64,000 nucleotides of DNA from Kitasatospora phosalacinea (GTDB lineage Bacteria > Actinomycetota > Actinomycetes > Streptomycetales > Streptomycetaceae). The stretch lies in the NCBI RefSeq assembly GCF_030268885.1, contig NZ_BSSA01000005.1, positions 266,052-330,051 of the forward strand, given 5' to 3'. The number at the start of each line of letters is the position of its first letter. Positions within the stretch are counted from its first letter, which is position 1. Below, in pieces: positions 7,558 through 17,304 of the stretch. The translations under genes were made by a program, and so were the position numbers. The notes under the pieces were generated by a model. It saw only the letters and a list, made by a program, of their open reading frames with translations, searched no databases and was not told where the DNA came from.

Positions 7558-10149
7558 GTGACCGGCAGTTGGGGGTCGCACCCTTGCCCGAACCGGTCCG
7601 AATCGAGCACACTCGCATCTCCGGTCCGACGGCCCGCACGACCACCAGTCGCCAGCGCCCGGCGGGCCGTGCAGTCTGGTGGAAGCCGGAACGACCGGCA
7701 GAACCGGGGAAGGTACCGGGCAGGTGGCCAACTGAGCACGCACGGGTTCGAACACAGGCCCGGCCGCGACGCGGCGGGCGCCGCTTCCGCGCGCCTGGCC
7801 GGGCACCGCCTGGTCCCGCTGGCCACCGCCCTGGTCCAGGAGGACGGCCGGGTGCTGCACTGGAGCCAGGAGGCCGAGGCGCTCACCGGCTGGAGCGCCG
7901 AGCAGGCCATCGGCGCCCACCCCGTCCAGCTGCTGCTGCCCGAGCAGGACCGGGCCGCCGCCGAGAAGCTCTTCGAGCGCCTGGTCGCCGGACGCGGCTG
8001 GACCGGCACCCACCCCGTCCGCCGCCGCGACGGCTCCACCGTCGAGCTGGAGTTCCACACCTACCCGATCGCCGGGCCCGACGGCCGCACCCTGCTGCTG
8101 GCCACCGCCTCCGACACCGAGGCCCTGCACGAGGTCGAGTCCGACCTGGCGATCCTGGACGGCTTCTTCGACCAGTCCCCGATCGGCCTGGCCGTCTACG
8201 ACACCGAGCTGCGCTTCGTCCGGCTGAACGAGGCGCTCGCCCGGATCAACGGCCTCAGCGCCGAGGAGCACCTCGGCCGCCGGATCTCCGCCGTGCTGCC
8301 CGGCATCAACGCCCACGAGATCGAGAACGTGATGCGGCAGGTGATCGCCACCGGCAAGCCCGTGGTCGACGCCCGCTCGCACGGCCGCGTCCCCGGCGAC
8401 CCGCGCCGCGACCGGGCCTGGTCGGCGTCCTACTTCCGGCTGGAGGACTCCACCGGCAAGGTGCTCGGCGTCTCCTCCTCCATCATCGACGTCACCGAGC
8501 GCTTCCAGGCCGAGGCCCGCGCCTCCCGCGCCCAGGAGCGGCTGACCCTGCTCGCCTCGGCCGGCGCCCGGATCGGCACCACCCTCGACCTCAAGCGCAC
8601 CGCCGAGGAGATGGTCGAGGCGATCGTCCCGAAGTTCGCCGACTTCGCCACCGTCGACCTGCTGGAGCCCGTGCTGCGCGGCGAGGAGCCCGCCCCGATC
8701 CAGCCCGACCGCCCCATCCAGGTCCGCGCCGTCGCGGTCGGCGAGGCCTACGGCTCCGGCCTGACCGGCGCCGCCGACGCCGTCGGCGGCACCACCGAGT
8801 ACGGCCCGCACCGGGTCTACGCCCAGTGCCTGCGCAGCGGCCGTCCGCTGCTCAAGCCGCACGTGGACGAGGAGGTGCTGCGCGGCCTGGTCCCCGACCC
8901 CTCCCGGGTCGCCCCCGGTATCGCCGCGGGCATCCACTCCTACCTGCTGGTGCCGCTGATCGCCCGCGGCATGGTGCTCGGCGGCGCCGAGTTCGTCCGC
9001 ACCCGCAATCCCGAGCCGTTCGGCGCCGCCGACGTCTCGCTCGCCGAGGAGCTGGTCGCCCGCACCGCCCTGGCCATCGACAACGCCCGGCTCTACCGCC
9101 GCGAGCGCGAGACCGCCCTCACCCTGCAGCGCAGCCTGCTGCCGCAGGAGATCCACCGCACCCTGGGCCTGGAGATCGCCCACCGCTACCTGCCCTCCAG
9201 CGTGGTCAGCGAGGTCGGCGGCGACTGGTTCGACGTCGTCCCGCTGTCCTGCGGACGCGTCGCCCTGGTGGTCGGCGACGTGATGGGCCACGGCATCCGC
9301 GCCGCCGCCACGATGGGCCAGCTGCGCACCGTCGCCCGCACCCTGGCCACCCTCGACCTGCCGCCCGAGCAGGTCCTCGGCCGCCTCGACGAGACCGCCT
9401 CCGCGATCGGCGAGGGCCAGTTCGCGACCTGCGTGTGCGCCGTGTACGACCCCGTCGACCGCAGCGTGGTGATCTGCTCGGCCGGCCACCTGCCGCCCGT
9501 CCGGGTCGACCCCGACGGCACCGCGCACGTCGTCGACCTGCCGCCCGGCGTCCCGCTCGGCATCGGCGGCGGCGCCTTCGAGTCGGTCGAGTTCACCCTC
9601 CCGCCCGGCGCGACCTTCGCGCTCTACACCGACGGCCTGGTCGAACGCCGCGGCCGCGACCTCGACGAGGGCATCGACCTGCTCGCCCGCACCCTCGCCG
9701 CCCCCGGCCGCACCCTGGAGGAGAGCTGCGACGCCGCGCTCTCCGCCCTGGTCACCGACGGCACCGAGGACGACATCGCCATGATCATGGCCCGCGTCCT
9801 GCCCGTCCCCGCCGACCGGATCGCCACCCTGCTGCTGCCCAGCGAGGGCCCGCTGCCCGCCCGCGCCCGCCGCTTCACCCGCGCCACCCTGGACGCCTGG
9901 GGCCTGTCCGCGCTCACCGACTACGCCGAACTGGTGGTCAGCGAACTCGTCACCAACGCCCTGCTGCACGCCGACGCCCCGCGCCGCCTGCGGATCTTCC
10001 GCGACCGCACCCTCACCCTGGAGGTCTCCGACGCGGGCGGCCGCGGCATCCACCTGATCAGCGAGCTCGCGCACCGCTGGGGGAGCCGCCCCACCAAGCA
10101 CGGCAAGGTGGTCTGGGCGGAGATCGAACTCCCGTACCGGGCGGGCTGA
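7558..10149 (+). CDS. PAS-PAS-GAF-SpoIIE phosphatase with ATPase domain
   Basis: Up to 863 aa. Sensor-type serine phosphatase/kinase of the partner-switching kind that acts on anti-anti-sigma factors. Domains: PAS about 75-185 (VLHWSQEAEALTGWS), PAS 198-310 (FFDQSPIGLAVYDTELRFVRLNE), GAF about 325-515, SpoIIE PP2C about 518-735 with GGDWFDVV, GDVMGHG and LYTDGL metal-binding blocks, then an HATPase_c-like domain from 750 with the N-box ELVVSELVTNALLHA. The kinase lid looks shortened: EVSDAGGRGIHLI joins the DxS-type and GGRG boxes that are normally about 15-20 residues apart. Start is uncertain: homology begins near residue 70; GTG 7558, GTG 7669 and a CTG at 7732 are possible. Confidence 0.88.
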   Translation: MTGSWGSHPCPNRSESSTLASPVRRPARPPVASARRAVQSGGSRNDRQNRGRYRAGGQLSTHGFEHRPGRDAAGAASARLAGHRLVPLATALVQEDGRVLHWSQEAEALTGWSAEQAIGAHPVQLLLPEQDRAAAEKLFERLVAGRGWTGTHPVRRRDGSTVELEFHTYPIAGPDGRTLLLATASDTEALHEVESDLAILDGFFDQSPIGLAVYDTELRFVRLNEALARINGLSAEEHLGRRISAVLPGINAHEIENVMRQVIATGKPVVDARSHGRVPGDPRRDRAWSASYFRLEDSTGKVLGVSSSIIDVTERFQAEARASRAQERLTLLASAGARIGTTLDLKRTAEEMVEAIVPKFADFATVDLLEPVLRGEEPAPIQPDRPIQVRAVAVGEAYGSGLTGAADAVGGTTEYGPHRVYAQCLRSGRPLLKPHVDEEVLRGLVPDPSRVAPGIAAGIHSYLLVPLIARGMVLGGAEFVRTRNPEPFGAADVSLAEELVARTALAIDNARLYRRERETALTLQRSLLPQEIHRTLGLEIAHRYLPSSVVSEVGGDWFDVVPLSCGRVALVVGDVMGHGIRAAATMGQLRTVARTLATLDLPPEQVLGRLDETASAIGEGQFATCVCAVYDPVDRSVVICSAGHLPPVRVDPDGTAHVVDLPPGVPLGIGGGAFESVEFTLPPGATFALYTDGLVERRGRDLDEGIDLLARTLAAPGRTLEESCDAALSALVTDGTEDDIAMIMARVLPVPADRIATLLLPSEGPLPARARRFTRATLDAWGLSALTDYAELVVSELVTNALLHADAPRRLRIFRDRTLTLEVSDAGGRGIHLISELAHRWGSRPTKHGKVVWAEIELPYRAG

Positions 10150-10234
10150 CACCCGCCCGGGCGCGACCGCTCGCCCGGTGCGCCGCGCTGACGGAGAGTC
10201 GGAGCAACCACGCCGTCGACCGAAAGGCCCCGCC

Positions 10235-10813
10235 GTGCACCTCCGTCCCCTCGCCGCCGTCGGCCTGCTCGCCCTCGCCGCCGGAGCGGCCGCCCTCACC
10301 GCCCCGGCCCCGGCGCCCGCCGACGACCCGGCCCCCGCGCCGTCGCCCAGCACGGCCCCCGCGCCGACCGGCACCGGACAGCCGGCGGAGGGCCCGTCCC
10401 CCTCGCCCTCACCCTCGCCCGCGTCCTCGCCCTCCTCCGCGCCGCAGGCACCCCCGACCGCCGTCACGATCACCGGGGCCACCGTCGACCCGAAGGTCCC
10501 CAGCCGGGTCCGGGTCGCCCTCGCCTACACCTGCGCGCCCACCGACCAGCCCCGCTCGCTGAACACCTCGGTCGAGCAGCCCGACCCCGAGGACCCCGCC
10601 ACCATCGCCTTCGGCTCCACCCGCACCTCCCCGGCCCTGGTGGTCTGCGACGGCACCCCGCAGGCCCAGACCGTCACCGTCCAGTCCAAGACCAGCAACT
10701 GGCTCACCGGCACCGACTCCGTGGTGGTCACCACCCTCACCGACCTCGGCGCCACCCCGCCCGCCGCCGCCGACGCCCGCCGGATCCCCCTCGACCTGCC
10801 CCCCGCCCCCTGA
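10235..10813 (+). CDS. Secreted protein with Ala/Pro/Ser-rich linker
   Basis: 192 aa. Signal peptide at the N-terminus (HLRPLAAVGLLALAAGAAAL, cleavage expected after an Ala near residue 25-30), then about 65 residues of Pro/Ser/Ala low complexity (SPSPSPSPASSPSS), then a roughly 110-residue beta-rich domain with two cysteines (YTCAPT, VVCDG) likely to form a disulphide. No lipobox, membrane anchor or sortase signal. GTG start with GAAAGG 7 bases upstream. Family and function not recognised; the preceding gene is a signalling protein on the same strand but 85 bases away. Confidence 0.75.
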   Translation: MHLRPLAAVGLLALAAGAAALTAPAPAPADDPAPAPSPSTAPAPTGTGQPAEGPSPSPSPSPASSPSSAPQAPPTAVTITGATVDPKVPSRVRVALAYTCAPTDQPRSLNTSVEQPDPEDPATIAFGSTRTSPALVVCDGTPQAQTVTVQSKTSNWLTGTDSVVVTTLTDLGATPPAAADARRIPLDLPPAP

Positions 10814-10910
10814 CCCCGCGTCAGCCGACCGGCCCCCGCTCCCGGCGCGCCGCCCGCCCGCCGCCGCCGACGCCTCCGAGACTGGACGCCCGACGGAAGG
10901 GGACCCCGCC

Positions 10911-12314
10911 ATGGCCAGCCAGCCCACGACAGTCGACGCCCCGGCCCCCGAGGTGCGCCGCTGGCGGGCCCTCGCGGTGTGCCTGGTCGCCGGGTTCATG
11001 ACCCTGCTCGACGTCTCCATCGTCAACGTCGCCCTGCCGTCGGTGCGCAGCGGACTGCGGATGTCCGAGGCCGGGCTCCAGTGGGTGCTCTCCGGCTACT
11101 CGCTGGCCTTCGGACTCGTCCTGGTCCCGGCCGGGCGGCTCGGCGACGCGGTCGGCCGCCGCCCGGTCTTCCTCACCGGCCTCGCCCTGTTCACCGCCAC
11201 CAGCGCACTGGCCGGCGCCGCCCAGAACGAGGCCTGGCTGGTCGTCGCCCGACTGCTGCAGGGCATGTCCGGCGGGCTGCTCGTCCCGCAGGTCTCCGGC
11301 TTCATCCAGCAGCTGTTCCGCGGCGAGGAACGCGCCCGCGCCTTCGGCCTGCTCGGCACCACCATCGGCTTCTCCACCGCCGTCGGCCCGCTGCTCGGCG
11401 GCCTGCTGATCGCCGCGTTCGGCACCGCCGAGGGCTGGCGCTGGGTCTTCTACGTCAACCTGCCGATCGGCCTGGTCGCCCTGCCCTTCGCCCGCCGACT
11501 GCTGCCCGCGCCCACCCCCGACACCTGCGCCCGCCGCGACTTCGACCCGGTCGGTGTGCTGCTGCTCGGCCTCGGCACCGTCCTGCTGCTGCTCCCGCTG
11601 GTCCAGGCCCAGTGGCACGACGTCCGCAAGTGGCTGCTGCTGGCCGGTTCCGCGCTCGTCCTGGTCGCCTTCGCGCGGTGGGAGCGCCACTACGCCCGGC
11701 AGCGCGAGCCGCTCGTCCACCCCGAGCTGTTCCGCACCCGCTCCTTCACCGGCGGCGCGCTGGTCTCGCTGCTCTACTTCGCGGGCTTCACCGCGGTCTT
11801 CTTCGTCTTCACCCTCTACCTGCAGTCCGGCCGCCACTACAGCGCCCTCCAGGCGGGCCTGGCCATCACCCCCTTCGCCCTCGCCTCCGCGGTCGCCTCC
11901 ACCGTCGGCGGACGCCTGGTCACCCGTTACGGCCGCCGACTGATCGCCACCGGCCTCACCACCGTCGCCGTCGGCCTCGCCCTCGCCGCCCTCGCCGTCC
12001 ACCTCTTCGACGGCCCCGAGGTCGGCTGGGCCACCGCCCTCCCGCTCCTGCTGGCCGGCCTCGGCAGCGGCCTGGTGGTCTCCCCGAACCAGGCCCTCAC
12101 CCTCAACGAGGTCCCCGTCGCCCGGGCGGGCTCCGCCGGTGGCGTCCTGCAGACCGCCCAGCGGATCGGCTCCGCCGCGGGCATCGCCACCGTCGGAGCC
12201 ACCTTCTTCTCCCACCTGCACACCCCCGCCGACTACCCCGCCGCCTTCCAGCTCAGCCTCGCCGTCGTCCTCGCCTTCGTCCTGCTCGCCCTGCTGGCCG
12301 CCACCCGCCACTGA
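10911..12314 (+). CDS. MFS transporter, DHA2 (14-TM) drug-efflux type
   Basis: 467 aa, about 14 hydrophobic segments. Proton-driven efflux of small molecules across the inner membrane. Seen: motif D1-like LLDVSIVNVALPSV in TM1, motif A GRLGDAVGRRPVFL between TM2 and TM3, and motif C-like GFSTAVGPLLGGLL. ATG start with GGAAGGGGA upstream. Lies 200 bases before, and converges with, the pigment FAD hydroxylase, with a 153-bp repeat element in between. No dedicated regulator beside it. Substrate unknown; a role in exporting a cluster product is possible but unsupported. Confidence 0.9.
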   Translation: MASQPTTVDAPAPEVRRWRALAVCLVAGFMTLLDVSIVNVALPSVRSGLRMSEAGLQWVLSGYSLAFGLVLVPAGRLGDAVGRRPVFLTGLALFTATSALAGAAQNEAWLVVARLLQGMSGGLLVPQVSGFIQQLFRGEERARAFGLLGTTIGFSTAVGPLLGGLLIAAFGTAEGWRWVFYVNLPIGLVALPFARRLLPAPTPDTCARRDFDPVGVLLLGLGTVLLLLPLVQAQWHDVRKWLLLAGSALVLVAFARWERHYARQREPLVHPELFRTRSFTGGALVSLLYFAGFTAVFFVFTLYLQSGRHYSALQAGLAITPFALASAVASTVGGRLVTRYGRRLIATGLTTVAVGLALAALAVHLFDGPEVGWATALPLLLAGLGSGLVVSPNQALTLNEVPVARAGSAGGVLQTAQRIGSAAGIATVGATFFSHLHTPADYPAAFQLSLAVVLAFVLLALLAATRH

Positions 12315-12360
12315 GCCCCGCCAGGAGGACGAGGAGGACCCCGCACGGAGGGCCCCCCGT

Positions 12361-12513
12361 CAGGGGCCCGGGAACGGCGGGTCCGAGCTGCTGCCGGCCG
12401 GAGCCCGCCGGAGGTCCGTGCTGCTCCGGGCCGCCCGAACAGAACCCGAAGCCACCGCACGCACCGGCAGTGCACCGCCAGCAGCCCCGGCCCCGCCGTT
12501 CCCCGGGCCCCTG
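12361..12513. repeat. 153-bp element with long terminal inverted repeats, copy 2
   Basis: Same architecture as the copy at 4079-4233: left end CAGGGGCCCGGGAACGGCGG pairs with the right end CCGCCGTTCCCCGGGCCCCTG, and the internal segment GCACGCACCGGCAGTGCACC is identical in both. Differences are scattered substitutions and three or four single-base indels. This copy lies between the 3' ends of two convergent genes, where it could also act as a bidirectional terminator. Confidence 0.8.
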
Positions 12514-12521
12514 GGCGACCC

Positions 12522-14183
12522 CTACAGCCCCGCGACCCCTCGCACCGCGACCCGCAGCGCCGCCACCGGATCCCCGACCGGGCTGCTCGCGCGCCAGCCG
12601 ACGAACCCGTCCGGACGGACCAGCACCGCGCCGCCCTCGCGCAGCCCGTAGACCGCGGGCCAGCCGCCGGGCCCGGCGGGGCGGGGCCCGGCCGCGGGGG
12701 CGTCGGGGACGGGCTCGGGGACGAGGTCGCCGCCCTCGCCGACCAGCAGGCACCTGATCGGCACCCCCGTCTCCCCGGCCACCGCCCGGGCCGCCTCCGG
12801 CCACCGCCCGCCGCCCGCCGCGGGCGCCAGCAGCACCGGCTCGCGCTCGAACAGGTCCAGGGTGGACAGCCGCTGCCCGTCGCGGTCGCGCAGCCACAGG
12901 TGCGGGGCCCGGGTGCCCACCTCGCCGGTCGCGGCGAAGCGCTCCGGCACGACCCCGGCGGTGGCGTCCGCGCCGACCAGCGCGCCCTCGGTGTAGCGGT
13001 AGCCGAGCGCGACCGCGAGCACGTTGGTGCGCGGCCCGCCGACCGGCGCCGCGTCGAAGCCGGGGTGCTGGTGCTCCACCGAGCGCGCCGCGGCCCGGGC
13101 CGCGGTCTGCACGGCCACCGGCCGCCGCTCCGCCCCGTACGACTCCAGCAGGCGCGGCCCGCCCCAGCCCGCCAGCACCGCGGCGAGCTTCCAGGCCAGG
13201 TTGTGCGCGTCCTGGATGCCGGTGTTGGAGCCGAACGCCCCGGTGGGCGGCATCTCGTGGGCGGAGTCGCCGCACAGGAAGACCCGTTCGGCGCAGTACC
13301 GGTCGGCCACCCGTTCGGCGGCGTGCCAGGGGGCGCGGCCGGTGATCTCCACGTCGAGGTCGGGGACGCCGGCCGCGGCCCGGATGTGCGCCGTGCAGCG
13401 GGCGTCGGTGAAGTCCTCGACCCGTTCGCCGCGCTCGGGGTGCCAGGGCAGGTGGAACACCCACTCCTCGCGGTTGTCGACGGGCAGCAGCGCGCCCGCC
13501 CCGGCCGGGTCGGTCAGGTAGCAGGCGATGAACAGCCGGTCGCCGACCACCTCGGCGAGCCGCTTGGCGCGGAAGGTGACCGAGACGTTGTGGAACAGGT
13601 CGCCGCGCCCGGACTGCCCGATGCCCAGCCGCTCGCGGACGGGGCTGCGCGGCCCGTCCGCGGCGATCAGGTAGTCGGCCCGGACGGTGCGCTCCTCGCC
13701 GGTGGCCCGGTCGCGCAGCAGCGCCGTCACCCCGTCGGCGTCCTGCTCGAAGGAGACCAGCTCGGTGTTGAACCGGATCTCGCCCCGCCGGGCGGCGTGC
13801 CGCAGCAGCACCGGTTCGAGGTCGTTCTGGCTGCACAGGCACCACCCGGACGGGCTGAACCTGGCCAGCCCGCCGCCCGGGTCGATCTCCCGGAACAGCC
13901 ACTCCTGCTCGCCGCCGGAGAGCGTCTCGGCCTGCAGGATGCCGTGGTTGCCGGCCAGCACCGAGGCGGCCGTCCGGATGTCCTCCTCCACCCCGGCGAC
14001 CCGGAACAGCTCCATGGTGCGGAGGTTGTTGCCGCGGCCGCGCGGGTGCCGGGAGGTCTCGGCGTGCCGCTCCACCAGCAGGTGCGGCACGCCGAGCCGA
14101 CCCAGGAAGAGGGAGGCCGAGAGCCCCACCAACGATCCGCCCGTGATCAGGACCGGAACCCGGTCCGCCATCTGTGTGTTCAT
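12522..14183 (-). CDS. whiE-ORFVIII: Spore-pigment FAD-dependent hydroxylase (WhiE ORFVIII type)
   Basis: 553 aa. NAD(P)H- and O2-dependent aromatic hydroxylase that tailors the polyketide. Seen: N-terminal Rossmann FAD motif PVLITGGSLVGLSASLFLGR, the mid-protein DYLIAADGPRSPVRERLGI (DG fingerprint), GDSAHEMPPTGAFGSNTGIQDAHNLAWKL about residue 300 (second FAD motif), and a thioredoxin-like C-terminal domain (PheA/TfdB family). ATG 14183 is chosen over upstream ATG/GTG because GGAGCAG lies about 6-10 bases before it and the FAD motif then starts at a normal distance. Divergent from the main pigment operon across a 248-base promoter region, exactly as ORFVIII in the S. coelicolor whiE cluster. 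Confidence 0.93.
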   Translation of the reverse strand: MNTQMADRVPVLITGGSLVGLSASLFLGRLGVPHLLVERHAETSRHPRGRGNNLRTMELFRVAGVEEDIRTAASVLAGNHGILQAETLSGGEQEWLFREIDPGGGLARFSPSGWCLCSQNDLEPVLLRHAARRGEIRFNTELVSFEQDADGVTALLRDRATGEERTVRADYLIAADGPRSPVRERLGIGQSGRGDLFHNVSVTFRAKRLAEVVGDRLFIACYLTDPAGAGALLPVDNREEWVFHLPWHPERGERVEDFTDARCTAHIRAAAGVPDLDVEITGRAPWHAAERVADRYCAERVFLCGDSAHEMPPTGAFGSNTGIQDAHNLAWKLAAVLAGWGGPRLLESYGAERRPVAVQTAARAAARSVEHQHPGFDAAPVGGPRTNVLAVALGYRYTEGALVGADATAGVVPERFAATGEVGTRAPHLWLRDRDGQRLSTLDLFEREPVLLAPAAGGGRWPEAARAVAGETGVPIRCLLVGEGGDLVPEPVPDAPAAGPRPAGPGGWPAVYGLREGGAVLVRPDGFVGWRASSPVGDPVAALRVAVRGVAGL

Positions 14184-14431
14184 CGACTCTGCTCCATCCG
14201 TGCAGGGCGCGGGGCGCGCCGGACCGGACATCCATCCCCCGTCGCTGACGGGCACTCAGGGTGCTTCGCCCGGATGGCCCCGAAGTCTCGCGCGGCCCCC
14301 GCCGACGTCTGACGATCGAGGGCGAACCATCGCCCGTCCGCCGGGCGCCCCGGCCTGCACCGGCCGGGGGCCGCCACCGGCGGGGGCCCCTTCGCAGACG
14401 AACCGCGAACCGACGACAGGAACCCATCACC
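14184..14431. promoter_or_regulatory. Divergent promoter region of the spore-pigment cluster
   Basis: 248 bases between the divergently read hydroxylase and ORFI. In S. coelicolor the equivalent region holds whiEP1 and whiEP2, both switched on late in sporulation, the latter dependent on sigma-F (established knowledge). No confident -10/-35 pair was identified by eye here. Confidence 0.6.
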
Positions 14432-15568
14432 ATGACCCTGCTCTCCGCCACCGAGGAGACCACCACCGGCGCGGACCGGCCCACCCCGGGCCGACTCCGC
14501 GTCATCCTGATGCTGGAGGTCTACGAAGGCGCCCAGGACCGCTTCCTGGACGCCTACGAGCTGCTGCGCTACCAGGTCTCGGCCGTCCCCGGACACGTCA
14601 GCGACCAGCTCTGCCAGTCCATCGACGACCCGTCCCGCTGGCTGATCACCAGCGAGTGGGAGAGCGCGGAGCCCTTCCTGGCCTGGGTCGACAGCCCCGC
14701 CCACCGCGAGATGGTCAAGCCGATGCACGGCTGCGTCCGCGACAACCGCTCGCTGCGCTACACCGTGCTGCGCGAGACCCGCGGCACCGTCGCCACCGAC
14801 ACCACCGCCCCGCCGCTGCGCCCCGGCGAGCACCACCCCGCCGTCCCCGGCACCCCCCGCCCCGGCCCGGACGGGGTGGTGCGGCACGCGCTCAGCTTCA
14901 CCGTGAAGCCCGGCACCGAGGCCCGGGCGGCCGAACTGCTGGCCGACTACCGCTCCCCGCAGGCCCGGGTCGACGACACCACCCGCCTGCTGCGCACCTC
15001 GCTGTTCATGCGCGGCAACCGGATCGTGCGCTGCGTCGAGGTGGCCGGCGACCTGACCGCCGCGCTGCGGCACGTCGCCCGGCAGCCCGAGGTGCGGGCC
15101 GTCGAGGAGGCGATCAACCCGTACCTGGAGGAGGACCGCGACCTGGACGACCCGCTGTCCGCCCGCGACTTCTTCCAGCGCGCCGCCCTGCCCGCCGTCC
15201 ACCACCACGCCTCCCTGAAGTCCGGCCCGGTGCAGCGGCACGCCTACCTGTACCCCGTCCGCCCCGGCGCCGGCGCGGCCCTCGCCGAGCTGCTGTCCGA
15301 GGAGGACGAGCACGCCGCCGCCGACCCCGGCGGCCCGCTGGTGCGCGCCACCGTCCACCGGCGCGATGACCTGGTGGTCCGGCTGGTCGACCTGCTCGGC
15401 GACCCCGCCGACGACCCCGCCACCGCCCTCGGCCTGGCCGGACCGCGCGCCGCCGCCGTCCTCGGCAAGCTCACCGAGTCCGCCGAGCGCACCCACGAGG
15501 GCCTGCGCCGCCTGCTCGCCGAGTGCGCGATGACCGCCGTCACCGACCGCACCTCGGCCGAGGACTGA
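14432..15568 (+). CDS. whiE-ORFI: SchA/CurD-like spore-pigment protein (WhiE ORFI type)
   Basis: 378 aa. N-terminal dimeric alpha/beta barrel of the antibiotic-biosynthesis-monooxygenase type ([38 protein letters not shown]; about residues 22-115), followed by a SchA/CurD-like domain with a second barrel ([39 protein letters not shown]) and a third related segment ([17 protein letters not shown]). Three copies of a similar small-barrel unit are visible. ATG start with ACAGGA upstream. First gene of the pigment operon; 45 bases before the cupin. Required for normal pigment in whiE-type clusters, precise step unknown. Confidence 0.9.
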   Translation: MTLLSATEETTTGADRPTPGRLRVILMLEVYEGAQDRFLDAYELLRYQVSAVPGHVSDQLCQSIDDPSRWLITSEWESAEPFLAWVDSPAHREMVKPMHGCVRDNRSLRYTVLRETRGTVATDTTAPPLRPGEHHPAVPGTPRPGPDGVVRHALSFTVKPGTEARAAELLADYRSPQARVDDTTRLLRTSLFMRGNRIVRCVEVAGDLTAALRHVARQPEVRAVEEAINPYLEEDRDLDDPLSARDFFQRAALPAVHHHASLKSGPVQRHAYLYPVRPGAGAALAELLSEEDEHAAADPGGPLVRATVHRRDDLVVRLVDLLGDPADDPATALGLAGPRAAAVLGKLTESAERTHEGLRRLLAECAMTAVTDRTSAED

Positions 15569-15613
15569 CCACCCCCCATCCCCAGTACGCCCCGCCACGA
15601 GAGGAAGACCACC

Positions 15614-16042
15614 GTGACCACCGAGATGCCACGCATCGTCCACGTCGACGACGCGCCCCCCAACCGCAAGCGCGGCGGAGACCTGCGGGCCATGCTCACC
15701 CCGCCGGCGGTCGGCGCGACCAGCGGATTCATGGGAGTGGCGATCGTCGAACCGGGCGACCGGATCGGCGAGCACTACCACCCCTACTCCGAGGAGTTCG
15801 TGTTCGTGATCTCCGGCGAGCTGGAGGTCGACCTGGACGGCGTGCCGCAGCGGCTGCGTCCCGACGAGGGCCTGATGATCCCGATCGGGATGCGGCACCG
15901 CTTCCGCAACGTCGGCAGCACCGAGGCCCGGATGGTCTTCCACCTCGGACCGCTCGCCCCGCGCCCCGAACTGGGCCACGTCGACACCGAGGAGACCGCC
16001 GCGGAGGCCGGACCGCCGGAACCCGCCGGGGCGGCCTCGTGA
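15614..16042 (+). CDS. whiE-ORFII: Spore-pigment cupin (WhiE ORFII type)
   Basis: 142 aa. Single-domain cupin of the polyketide-associated kind, thought to help cyclisation or oxidation. Seen: cupin motif 1 [25 protein letters not shown] with the metal-binding His/His/Glu set, and motif 2 [15 protein letters not shown] start, GAGGA about 8 bases upstream. Its TGA overlaps the GTG start of KS-alpha (GTGA), so the two are translationally coupled. Confidence 0.92.
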   Translation: MTTEMPRIVHVDDAPPNRKRGGDLRAMLTPPAVGATSGFMGVAIVEPGDRIGEHYHPYSEEFVFVISGELEVDLDGVPQRLRPDEGLMIPIGMRHRFRNVGSTEARMVFHLGPLAPRPELGHVDTEETAAEAGPPEPAGAAS

Positions 16043-17304
16043 CGCGCCGGGTCGCGGTGACCGGGATCGGCGTGGTCGCCCCCGGCGGCATCGGCGTCCC
16101 CCGGTTCTGGTCACTGCTCACCGAGGGCCGCACCGCCACCCGCGGCATCACCCTGTTCGACCCGGAGGGCTTCCGCTCCCGGATCGCCGCCGAGTGCGAC
16201 TTCGACCCCGCCGCGCACGGCCTCACCCCCGAACAGACCGCCCGCAACGACCGGTACGTGCAGTTCGCGCTGGTCGCCGCCGCCGAGGCGGTCGCCGACG
16301 CCGGGCTCGACCCGGAACGCGAGGACCCCTGGCGGGTCGGCGTCTCGCTCGGCACCGCCGTCGGGGGCACCACCCGGCTGGAACGCGACTACGTGCTGGT
16401 CAGCGGCCGCGGCGAACACTGGGACGTCGACCACCGGCCCGCGCAGCCGCACCTGGAGCGGGCGTTCTCCCCCTCCACCCTGGCCTCCGCCGTCGCCGAG
16501 CGGATCGGCGCCCACGGCCCGGTGCAGACCGTCTCCACCGGCTGCACCTCCGGCCTGGACGCCGTCGGCTACGCCGCCCTCGCCATCGAGGAGGGCCGCG
16601 CCGACGTGATCGTCGCCGGAGCCTGCGACTCGCCGATCTCCCCGATCACCGTCGCCTGCTTCGACGCCATCAAGGCCACCTCGGCCCGCAACGAGGACCC
16701 CGAGCACGCCTCCCGTCCCTTCGACGCGGGCCGCGACGGGTTCGTCCTCGGCGAGGGCGGCGCCGTCCTGGTGCTGGAGGAGTGGGAGCACGCCAGGCGG
16801 CGCGGCGCCCGGATCTACGCCGAACTCGGCGGCTTCGCCACCTTCGGCAACGCGTACCACATGACCGGCCTCACCCAGGAGGGCCTGGAGATGTCCCGGG
16901 CCATCGACCGGGCGCTGGCCCACGCCGAACTCCCCGGCGAGGCGGTCGACTACGTCAACGCGCACGGCTCCGGCACCAAGCAGAACGACCGGCACGAGAC
17001 CGCCGCGGTCAAGCGCTCCCTCGGCGCGCACGCCCGGCGCACCCCGATGAGCTCCATCAAGTCGATGGTCGGGCACTCGCTCGGCGCGATCGGCGCCATC
17101 GAACTCGTCGCCTGCACCCTCGCCCTGCACCACGGCGTCGTGCCGCCCACCGCCAACTACACCGAGCCCGACCCCGAGTGCGACCTCGACTACGTCCCCC
17201 GCACCGCCCGCGAACTGCCGCTGCGCCACGTGCTGTCGGTCGGCAGCGGGTTCGGCGGCTTCCAGTCCGCCGTGGTGCTGAGCAAGGTGGAGGCAGCCGC
17301 ATGA
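16039..17304 (+). CDS. whiE-ORFIII: Type II PKS ketosynthase alpha (KS-alpha)
   Basis: 421 aa. Catalyses the decarboxylative Claisen condensations that build the poly-beta-keto chain, as heterodimer with KS-beta. Seen: N-terminal [17 protein letters not shown], active-site Cys169 in [12 protein letters not shown], catalytic His in [13 protein letters not shown] and second His in [14 protein letters not shown]; Cys-His-His complete. GTG start overlaps the cupin stop and its TGA overlaps the ATG of KS-beta. Closest in feel to spore-pigment KS-alphas rather than antibiotic ones because of gene order. Confidence 0.96.
   Translation: MTRRVAVTGIGVVAPGGIGVPRFWSLLTEGRTATRGITLFDPEGFRSRIAAECDFDPAAHGLTPEQTARNDRYVQFALVAAAEAVADAGLDPEREDPWRVGVSLGTAVGGTTRLERDYVLVSGRGEHWDVDHRPAQPHLERAFSPSTLASAVAERIGAHGPVQTVSTGCTSGLDAVGYAALAIEEGRADVIVAGACDSPISPITVACFDAIKATSARNEDPEHASRPFDAGRDGFVLGEGGAVLVLEEWEHARRRGARIYAELGGFATFGNAYHMTGLTQEGLEMSRAIDRALAHAELPGEAVDYVNAHGSGTKQNDRHETAAVKRSLGAHARRTPMSSIKSMVGHSLGAIGAIELVACTLALHHGVVPPTANYTEPDPECDLDYVPRTARELPLRHVLSVGSGFGGFQSAVVLSKVEAAA

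Noticed and set aside
4050..8060. 1336-codon minus-strand open frame
   Set aside because: Antisense artefact of GC-rich coding genes above it; no start signal or motif.
12253..14505. 750-codon frame overlapping the FAD hydroxylase on the same strand
   Set aside because: Out of frame with the hydroxylase, Arg/Gly/Ala-rich; the true protein is the neighbouring frame with FAD motifs.
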